From contig JAEUJR010001105.1 of the NCBI GenBank assembly GCA_016793585.1, forward strand, positions 1 through 9,159: a DNA stretch of 9,159 nucleotides. The letters run 5' to 3'. Numbering within the stretch: the first letter of the stretch is position 1; the number at the start of each line of letters is the position of its first letter. The DNA comes from Archangium sp. Its GTDB lineage: Bacteria > Myxococcota > Myxococcia > Myxococcales > Myxococcaceae. Below the pieces are notes generated by a model that was not told the origin of the DNA, made no database searches, and was given only the letters and a program-made list of their open reading frames with translations. Positions 1 through 4,988 of the stretch are shown piece after piece. The translations under genes were made by a program, and so were the position numbers.

Positions 1-1
1 C

Positions 2-844
2 ACCTACGCGGGCGCGTCTCCGTACGAGGCGAACGCGGCCTTCGCGATGATCGCCCACATCGAGCGCGCGTTCGGTGTGCACCACGCCATCGGCGGCCTC
101 GGCGGCATCGTCGAAGGGCTCGTGACGGCCGTGAAGCGCAGCGGCGTCGAGGTGGTGCTTGGTCAGAAGGCGACGCACGAGAAGCGTGGCAGCACCTTCA
201 TCGTGGCCGAGCGCGAGTTCGATGCCGTCGTCGTCAACGCCGACCCGCTCGCCTTGCAGCACCGCGAAGGCGACCCGCTCACCATGTCTGGCTACGTCGC
301 GATGTTCGAGGCGCCCAAGCGGCTGTCGCTGCCGCACCACACGATCCTCTTCTCCACCGACTACCGGAAGGAGTTCGCCGAGCTCTCTGCTGGCCGGCTC
401 GCCGACGAGCTCACCGTGCATGTCTGCCACCCGGCGGCGACCGACCCGACGATGGCCCCCGACGGGCGCAGCGGGCTCTACGTGATGGTGAACGTGCCGC
501 CGATTCAGCCCGGCGACGAGTGGCAGACCAACGCGCGGCTGCTCGAGGCGCAGGTGCGCTCACGGTTGGGCGCGATGGTTCCCGAGCTGCTCGGTGTTCC
601 CCTTCGGCTCGTCGCCGAGCGCACGCCCGTCGACCTCGAGAAGAAGGGCGCGCCCCGGGGCTCCATCTACGGCTACCTGCCGCACGGAAAGTTCGGGCCC
701 TTCAAGCGGCCGGCGATGCGCGGCGAGCCTGGCGTCTTCTTCGCGGGCGGAGGCACACACCCTGGCGGCGGTGTTCCGCTCGTCATGCTCTCGGGCCGCT
801 TCGCCGCCGGCATGACCGACGCTCACCTCGGAGGGCGCGCGTGA
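2..844 (+). CDS. crtD: Carotenoid desaturase, CrtD/CrtI family (5'-truncated by window edge)
   Basis: C-terminal 280 residues of an FAD-dependent carotenoid desaturase; the N-terminal dinucleotide-binding GxGxxG region lies outside the window. Reading is open from base 2. The visible part begins with the family stretch TYAGASPYEA, then GGLGG (the family's substrate-side 'EGGM' region) and FSTDYRKEF. It ends with the FAD-contacting motif FFAGGGTHPGGGVP and a following LSGRFAA helix, all typical of CrtI/CrtD/CrtN proteins. The stop overlaps the crtC start (GTGA, 841-844). Direct linkage to crtC favours a CrtD-type 3,4-desaturase acting on the hydroxylated psi-end. However, M. xanthus also has two CrtI-type phytoene/carotene desaturases (CrtIa, CrtIb) in its operon, and sequence alone does not separate these paralogues here. 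Family assignment is very sure; the crtD name is an inference from context. Confidence 0.85.
   Translation, partial: TYAGASPYEANAAFAMIAHIERAFGVHHAIGGLGGIVEGLVTAVKRSGVEVVLGQKATHEKRGSTFIVAEREFDAVVVNADPLALQHREGDPLTMSGYVAMFEAPKRLSLPHHTILFSTDYRKEFAELSAGRLADELTVHVCHPAATDPTMAPDGRSGLYVMVNVPPIQPGDEWQTNARLLEAQVRSRLGAMVPELLGVPLRLVAERTPVDLEKKGAPRGSIYGYLPHGKFGPFKRPAMRGEPGVFFAGGGTHPGGGVPLVMLSGRFAAGMTDAHLGGRA
830..834 (+). promoter_or_regulatory. Ribosome binding site for crtC
   Basis: GGAGG six bases before GTG 841. It supports the GTG start that overlaps the upstream stop, since no suitable ATG exists at the conserved N-terminus. Confidence 0.75.
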
Positions 845-1743
845 ACCACGTCGAGCTGCCCACCAGGAGCGGCGCCTACCGCTGGTACTACGCCGACGTC
901 ACGGCCGGTGACGTCAGCGCCGTCTTCATCTTCATGGTCGGCAGCATCTTCTCGGCCCGTTACTCCGCCTCGCTCAAGAAGGGCGGCCTGCCCCGTGAGC
1001 ACGCCGCGGTGAACTTCGCGCTCTACGAGAAGTGCGTGCGCTCGTTGTGGGTGCTCACCGAGTACCAGGCGGTGTCCATCTCTGACGACGCGCGCACGCT
1101 GCGCATCGGCTCGTCGTCGCTCGCCTACGACGACGACGGCTTCACGATGGTGGTGAAGGACAAGACGACGCCGTGGGGCGCTCCGACCGAGGCGACGCTG
1201 CGCTTTGCTCCGAAGACGGCGCTCGGGCCCGACCTCGAGCTCGTCGAAGGGCTCTCGCACCACTGGCGGCCCATCTGCGTTCGTGGCGAGGCGCGGGTCA
1301 CCGTGCCCACGCAAGACGTCGACGTCACCGGCCGCGGCTACCACGATGGCAATCACGGCGACGCACCGCTCGGCAGCGACCTCTCGGGCTGGGAGTGGAC
1401 TCGAACGCACCACCCGGTGCACTCGACCATCAGCTACCGGCCCTGGGGAGGCGCGCCGCTCATCGACGTGCTCGCCACCGAGCGCGAGGTGCAGGTGAGT
1501 CGAAGGGCGTCAGAGCCGATTCCCACCGTGCGCAGCGGCTGGGGCCTGCGAGTGCCCGCGTCGCTCGGTGTGGGCGCTGCGCCCGCGATGCTCGAGTCGT
1601 CTCCATTCTACGCCCGCCTCGAAGCACAGTCGGCCGACGCGCAGGCCATTGGAGAGGTCGCCGACTTCGCGCGCTTCCACAGCCCCGCCGTCAGGTGGAT
1701 GGCGAACTTCCGCACGCGCTACGCCAAAGAAGGTGCCCGATGA
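841..1743 (+). CDS. crtC: Carotenoid 1,2-hydratase CrtC
   Basis: 300-residue cofactor-independent hydratase that adds water across the terminal C1-C2 double bond of acyclic or monocyclic carotenoids, giving the tertiary 1-hydroxyl that is later glycosylated. Family signatures are present in order: GAYRWYYADV (residues 11-20), FIFMVGSIFSARY (29-41), HAAVNFALY (54-62), HHWRPI (140-145), GRGYHDGNHG (164-173) and GWEWTRTHH (183-191). The His/Trp pair of the HHWRPI block and the Tyr-x-Asp of GYHDGN correspond to residues proposed to be catalytic in proteobacterial CrtC enzymes, as I recall. The GTG start is set by a strong GGAGG and by alignment of the first motif close to the N-terminus. The gene overlaps both neighbours by 4 bp, so it is translationally coupled within the carotenoid operon. 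Length is in the family range and the protein looks intact. Confidence 0.93.
   Translation: MNHVELPTRSGAYRWYYADVTAGDVSAVFIFMVGSIFSARYSASLKKGGLPREHAAVNFALYEKCVRSLWVLTEYQAVSISDDARTLRIGSSSLAYDDDGFTMVVKDKTTPWGAPTEATLRFAPKTALGPDLELVEGLSHHWRPICVRGEARVTVPTQDVDVTGRGYHDGNHGDAPLGSDLSGWEWTRTHHPVHSTISYRPWGGAPLIDVLATEREVQVSRRASEPIPTVRSGWGLRVPASLGVGAAPAMLESSPFYARLEAQSADAQAIGEVADFARFHSPAVRWMANFRTRYAKEGAR
1729..1733 (+). promoter_or_regulatory. Ribosome binding site for the glycosyltransferase
   Basis: GAAGG lies six bases before ATG 1740 and fixes a start that overlaps the crtC stop (ATGA, 1740-1743). Reading is open much further upstream in this frame, but only inside crtC. Confidence 0.65.
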
Positions 1744-2885
1744 ACCTCTTCGTCACTGTCTGGGCGGTGCTGGCCGCAGGCTTCACCGGCGTCGCCCTCT
1801 CTCGGCTGTTTCGCCAGCGCATCGTCGACTCGACGCGCGCCCGCCGCCGCCCACACGTGTTGTTGATTCGCCCCGTCGACGCGCCCACGCCGCTCGAGCT
1901 CGAGAACCTCGGCACGCCCATCGACTACCCGGGGCAGCTCACCCACGTCGTCGTCTCTCCGTTTCGCCCGCGCCTCTCGTCGGCGAACGTGCGGTGGCTG
2001 GCCTCTGACCCGCTCAGCCGCAACCGCAAGGTCGGGCACATCGCGTATGCGCTGTCGACGCTGCAGGCCGAGCGCGCCGCCTCGTCCGACGAGCCCTCCA
2101 TCGACGAGCGGGTCGACTCACTCGAAGCTTCGCCTGAGCAGGTGGTGCTGTGTGTCGACGCCGACGTGCGGGTCGACGCCGCGCTCATCGGCTCGCTCGT
2201 CGACGAGCTGCGCAACGGGGCCGCCCTCGCCTCGGCCGCTCCACGCCCGTCGGTCTCACGGTCGCTCGGAGGCCGCGCCGTTCGAGGCCTGCTCGTGCAG
2301 TCGCACCACGCCTTCGAGGTCATCGACGTCATGAGCGCTGGCGCGCGTGCCATCTGCGGCAAGGCCATCGCGCTCTCGCCGCTGGCCGCCGCCGAGCTGC
2401 TCAAGCTGGCCGACTGCATCGGTGAAGACCTCGAGCTGTCGCACGTGCTGCACGAGAAGGGGCTGCCTGTGACGCTCGCGAAGGCGACGGCGAACGTGCC
2501 CCAGCCCGCGCAGGTGCCCGTCGGCGCCGTCATCGAGCGTTTCACCCGGTGGATGCAGGTGCTGCGCGCGCACCGGCCGGGCCTGTTCCCCACGGTGCCG
2601 CTCTTCTTCGCGCCCACGCCGGTGTTGATGGTGCTCGCGTCGGTCGTCGCGACCCCGAGCGCCGCCGTCGCGCTCTCGCTGCTCGTCGCGCTTCGCATCG
2701 CCCTCGCCAACCGCCAGGACAACCGCGGCGGCCTTCGTTTCGAGTGGCTGCTCGCCGAGGGCCTGCTGTGGGTGTGCTGGCTCAACGCCCTTCGCCAGGG
2801 CGGCACCGTCGAGTGGCGCGGCCGCCGGTTCACGCTGCGCTCGGGCGGCAAGATGGAGGCGCTCGCGCCCGAGGAGGCCCGGTGA
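1740..2885 (+). CDS. Membrane-anchored GT2/GT21-like glycosyltransferase, probable carotenoid glucosyltransferase
   Basis: 381 residues. A hydrophobic segment (1-22) is followed by a cytosolic GT-A-like catalytic region and a hydrophobic C-terminal part (about 285-322 and 336-350). The layout and motifs resemble ceramide glucosyltransferase-type GT21 enzymes: RPVDAP near residue 44 (likely first Asp, D46), RNRKVGH (94-100), CVDADV with the DxD at 140-142, GED at 228-230 (third Asp), and RFTRW (267-271) matching the (Q/R)xxRW signature. The N-terminal half is shorter than usual around 65-95. Between crtC and an acyltransferase it most likely transfers a sugar to the 1'-hydroxyl made by CrtC. 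CruC of Chlorobaculum does this reaction, but I cannot say the two are orthologous. The sugar and acceptor are inferred; the glycosyltransferase class is well supported. Confidence 0.82.
   Translation: MNLFVTVWAVLAAGFTGVALSRLFRQRIVDSTRARRRPHVLLIRPVDAPTPLELENLGTPIDYPGQLTHVVVSPFRPRLSSANVRWLASDPLSRNRKVGHIAYALSTLQAERAASSDEPSIDERVDSLEASPEQVVLCVDADVRVDAALIGSLVDELRNGAALASAAPRPSVSRSLGGRAVRGLLVQSHHAFEVIDVMSAGARAICGKAIALSPLAAAELLKLADCIGEDLELSHVLHEKGLPVTLAKATANVPQPAQVPVGAVIERFTRWMQVLRAHRPGLFPTVPLFFAPTPVLMVLASVVATPSAAVALSLLVALRIALANRQDNRGGLRFEWLLAEGLLWVCWLNALRQGGTVEWRGRRFTLRSGGKMEALAPEEAR
2872..2877 (+). promoter_or_regulatory. Ribosome binding site for the acyltransferase
   Basis: A perfect AGGAGG four bases before GTG 2882. 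It decides the GTG start, which overlaps the upstream stop as GTGA (2882-2885). Confidence 0.75.
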
Positions 2886-3598
2886 TTCGCGACCAGAAGG
2901 GCGGCCTCTTTGCCTCACTCATCGACTGGTACGTCGCGCGCAAGGTGCGCTCTGCGTTTCGTGGCGTCTGGGTGCGCGGCACGCTGCCGTCGGCCACCAA
3001 TGGCCTCATCGCCTACCTGAACCACTCGAGCTTCTGGGACGGCTTCATCGCTCATCAGCTCGGCAAGCTCGCCCGGTGGGACGCGTACGCGCTGATGGAA
3101 GAAGAGAACCTGGCGAAGTACCGCTTTCACGCGCGCATCGGCGCCTTCAGCGTTCGCCGTGGAGACGCTCGCTCGGCCGTCGAGACGTTGCGGTATGCGA
3201 AGTCGGTGCTCGCCCGCCCCAACGCCGCCGTCGTCATCTTCCCGCAGGGCGAGATTCGCGCAGGGCAGGGCCCGCTCGGCTCGTTCTCGCGCGGCCTCGA
3301 GGTGCTCGCGCGGTCGTCGAAGAAGCTCAGCGTGCCCATCGCGATTCGCTACGCGTTCCTCGAACATGAACACCCAGACGTGCTCATCGAGGTGGGAACA
3401 CCGCACGCGCCCGGCGACCTGCCGGCCTTCGAAGCCGGTCTGAACGAGGTCTACGCGAAGGTCATGCAAGCCCGCTCCACCGAGGGCTTCGAGTTGCGCA
3501 TCAAGGGCCGCTCGGGCGTCCAGGACCGTTGGGACACCGTTCGTCGCCTTCCCACCGAGACGCAGGAGAGCCCGCGCCAGCCCGCGGCACAGTCGTGA
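2882..3598 (+). CDS. PlsC-family (LPLAT) acyltransferase, probable carotenoid glycoside acyltransferase
   Basis: 238-residue acyltransferase of the 1-acylglycerol-3-phosphate acyltransferase superfamily. The catalytic NHxxxxD box is seen as NHSSFWD (H48, D53), block II as GAFSVRRGD (87-95), block III as FPQGEIR (120-126; the usual form is FPEGTR) and block IV as VPIAIRY (151-157). There is no clear transmembrane helix, so it is probably a peripheral inner-membrane protein. In this operon the expected role is transfer of a fatty acyl group to the sugar of the carotenoid glycoside, giving the esters known from myxobacteria; CruD of green sulfur bacteria does the same chemistry. A role in phospholipid synthesis is less likely given the company it keeps. 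The last 40 or so residues are polar and lack recognisable motifs. The stop overlaps the next start by one base (TGATG, 3596-3600). Confidence 0.83.
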   Translation: MIRDQKGGLFASLIDWYVARKVRSAFRGVWVRGTLPSATNGLIAYLNHSSFWDGFIAHQLGKLARWDAYALMEEENLAKYRFHARIGAFSVRRGDARSAVETLRYAKSVLARPNAAVVIFPQGEIRAGQGPLGSFSRGLEVLARSSKKLSVPIAIRYAFLEHEHPDVLIEVGTPHAPGDLPAFEAGLNEVYAKVMQARSTEGFELRIKGRSGVQDRWDTVRRLPTETQESPRQPAAQS

Positions 3599-4497
3599 TG
3601 GAACGCACGTATCGAATCAACGTCGCCGCCGAGATGAGCGGAGTCTCAGAGGGCCTCATTCGCGCCTGGGAGCGCCGGTATGGCGTGCTCAAGCCGAAAC
3701 GAACGCCGTCGGGTTACCGCGCGTACACCGAGAGCGACATCACGGTGCTCAAGCGCCTCAAGCAGCTGACCGAAGAGGGCGTCAGCATCGCCGAAGCCGT
3801 CAAGCTGCTGCCGAGCATCAAGCGTGACGTGAAGGAGCAGCTCGACAAGGCCGAGCGCGCCACGCCCAGGGCGCCGAAGGCAGGGCAGACCGACAAGTGG
3901 CGGCACGAGATTCTGGTGGCGGCCGAGCGGCTCGACCAGCTGACGCTCGAGCAGGTGCTCGACGAGGCGATGGCCTCGATGCCGCCAGTCGCGTTCTGGG
4001 AAGAGGTGCTCGCGCCGCTGCAGCGCGAGGTCGGCGAGCGGTGGCATGCGGGAACGCTCACGGTGGCCGAAGAGCACCTCGTCACGCAGGCGGCCCGGCA
4101 GCGCGTCATCGCGTTGCTGCATCAGGCGCCCCGCCGGGCGAAGCGGCACGTGGTGGCTGCGTGTTTTCCCAACGACGAGCACGAGCTGGGCCTGATGGGC
4201 GCCGCGCTCAAGTTCCGTCACGCGGGCTGGCGCGTCACCTTCCTCGGCGCGCGGACGCCGGCCGAGCACCTCGCCCGCGTCGTGCGGGTCGTGCAGCCGC
4301 AGGTGGTGGCGCTGAGCGCGGTGAACGACGAGGGCGCCGAGCGCTTCGAGGCGACACTCACCGAGATGATGCGCGACCGCGGCGAGGCCGAATTCATCGT
4401 GGGTGGCCGGGCGGCCGAGCTGCACGCAGACGTCGTGACGCAGCTGGGGGCGCGCACGGTGACGACGCCCGACGAGTGGGGCGAGCTGCTCGACTGA
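3598..4497 (+). CDS. carH: CarH/CarA-type B12-dependent MerR-family light-responsive repressor
   Basis: 299 residues. A MerR winged-helix domain (about 5-75) carries RAWERRYGVLKP and the wing GYRAY, as in CarA/CarH/LitR. A charged linker (76-100) is followed by a four-helix bundle and a Rossmann B12-binding domain. In the bundle the W-x9-EH motif is complete (W149, E159, H160), and H150 directly after the Trp sits where Thermus CarH has the second cobalt ligand used after illumination. DEHELG (193-198) gives the lower axial His195, 46 residues after the Trp, matching my recollection of Thermus CarH. With adenosylcobalamin such proteins tetramerise and block promoters in the dark; light breaks the Co-C bond. 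The last place in the operon implies autoregulation. M. xanthus has tandem carA and carH here; only one gene is seen. Whether this is the CarH or CarA orthologue is not settled. No Shine-Dalgarno is obvious, so translation probably depends on coupling. Confidence 0.88.
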   Translation: MERTYRINVAAEMSGVSEGLIRAWERRYGVLKPKRTPSGYRAYTESDITVLKRLKQLTEEGVSIAEAVKLLPSIKRDVKEQLDKAERATPRAPKAGQTDKWRHEILVAAERLDQLTLEQVLDEAMASMPPVAFWEEVLAPLQREVGERWHAGTLTVAEEHLVTQAARQRVIALLHQAPRRAKRHVVAACFPNDEHELGLMGAALKFRHAGWRVTFLGARTPAEHLARVVRVVQPQVVALSAVNDEGAERFEATLTEMMRDRGEAEFIVGGRAAELHADVVTQLGARTVTTPDEWGELLD

Positions 4498-4509
4498 GCG
4501 CGACGCTCA
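4495..4509. terminator. Short palindrome joining two convergent stop codons, possible weak bidirectional terminator
   Basis: Arms TGAGCG (4495-4500) and CGCTCA (4504-4509) are perfect reverse complements around a CGA loop. Each arm contains the stop codon of one convergent gene. The stem is GC-rich but only 6 bp and no T-run follows on either strand, so intrinsic termination is uncertain. Confidence 0.3.
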
Positions 4510-4920
4510 CAGGCAGGTGAGGCCGGCGTCTCCGAGCACGCAGCTGGTTTGCGTCGGCGTCGCGGGGCACGAGAACTCCACCGCCAGCACGCCTGACTGG
4601 TTGCAGCGCAGAATCTGGAGCCCGCCATCGGGGTCGCAGCGCACGCGGCCCGGGTTGCTGCAGAAGTCGCCCACGCCGTTCCCGCGCGTGTCGCAGTCGA
4701 CGGTGTCTCCGACGCGGCGGCAGCCGTCGGCGCCTTTGCAGTCGCTCACGACGGCCCACACCAGCGAGCGGCAGGCCAGCAAGCGCGTCGCAGACTCGCA
4801 CGCGCCCACGTTCTCGTCCTTGCAGGGCTCGCCCGCCTTCGGCGTCGTCGGGGTGTTCGTGCCGCACGCGAGGCCAACGAGGAGCGCTGCACACGACACT
4901 GCCATGGTGATGCGAGCCAT
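4507..4920 (-). CDS. Predicted cysteine-rich lipoprotein of unknown function
   Basis: 137 residues, family not recognised. The N-terminus MARITMAVSCAALLVGLAC has one Arg, a hydrophobic core and a Cys at residue 19 preceded by Gly-Leu-Ala. This fits a signal peptidase II cleavage site, though Gly at -3 is not the commonest residue. The mature part is rich in Thr/Pro near the lipid anchor (TNTPTTPK) and then holds 12 further cysteines spread along about 105 residues, often followed by charged or Gly residues, suggesting a small disulfide-stabilised extracytoplasmic domain. Myxobacteria encode many such orphan surface lipoproteins. The gene is alone on its strand, convergent with the regulator and divergent from the shikimate operon. 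Coding is supported by the coherent signal peptide, regular Cys spacing and a stop fitted exactly into the 9-bp gap. A long reading frame on the opposite strand here looks like a GC-driven shadow. Confidence 0.75.
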   Translation of the reverse strand: MARITMAVSCAALLVGLACGTNTPTTPKAGEPCKDENVGACESATRLLACRSLVWAVVSDCKGADGCRRVGDTVDCDTRGNGVGDFCSNPGRVRCDPDGGLQILRCNQSGVLAVEFSCPATPTQTSCVLGDAGLTCL

Positions 4921-4929
4921 GCGTCAAAC

Positions 4930-4958
4930 ACTACAACCGACGCCTCGTGAGTGGTGAA
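4930..4958 (-). promoter_or_regulatory. Possible sigma70-like promoter for the lipoprotein gene
   Basis: On the minus strand TTCACC (4958-4953) and TGTAGT (4935-4930) lie exactly 17 bp apart, each matching 4 of 6 consensus bases. Transcription would start within a few bases of the ATG at 4920, which also lacks a Shine-Dalgarno, so the mRNA could be almost leaderless. This is weak evidence in a short region. I see no convincing promoter for the plus-strand operon in 4921-4988. Confidence 0.22.
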
Positions 4959-4977
4959 CCCTGCGAGGGGGCCGAAT

Positions 4978-4984
4978 AGGAAGG
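4978..4984 (+). promoter_or_regulatory. Ribosome binding site for the shikimate fusion gene
   Basis: AGGAAGG ahead of GTG 4989, with 4 to 7 bases of spacing depending on the pairing. An in-frame TAG at 4977-4979 overlaps it, so GTG 4989 is the earliest possible start of the fusion gene. Confidence 0.7.
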
Positions 4985-4988
4985 CCGG

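Noticed and set aside
1925..2851. Long minus-strand open frame opposite the glycosyltransferase
   Set aside because: Ser/Arg/Thr-rich shadow without domains; the sense gene is well supported.
4394..4927. Second minus-strand frame overlapping the lipoprotein, starting with a His-rich stretch
   Set aside because: Arg/Ala-rich frame-shifted shadow of the lipoprotein gene.
4922..4927. TTGACG on the minus strand as a -35 element for the lipoprotein gene
   Set aside because: It lies only a few bases before the ATG. It would require a start inside the gene at Met6, which would lose the only N-terminal positive charge of the signal peptide, and no -10 follows.
4909..4937. TACAAC as a -10 element for the shikimate operon
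   Set aside because: The hexamer 17 bp upstream (GATGCG) has no resemblance to TTGACA, so I do not call a promoter from it.
4517..4957. Plus-strand open frame across the lipoprotein gene
   Set aside because: It lacks motifs, while the minus-strand reading gives a signal peptide, a lipobox-like Cys and 12 spaced cysteines.
4943..4968. Inverted repeat CCTCG...CGAGG in the divergent intergenic region
   Set aside because: The arms are only 5 bp with a 16-base gap. This is expected by chance in GC-rich DNA and does not fit a known operator.
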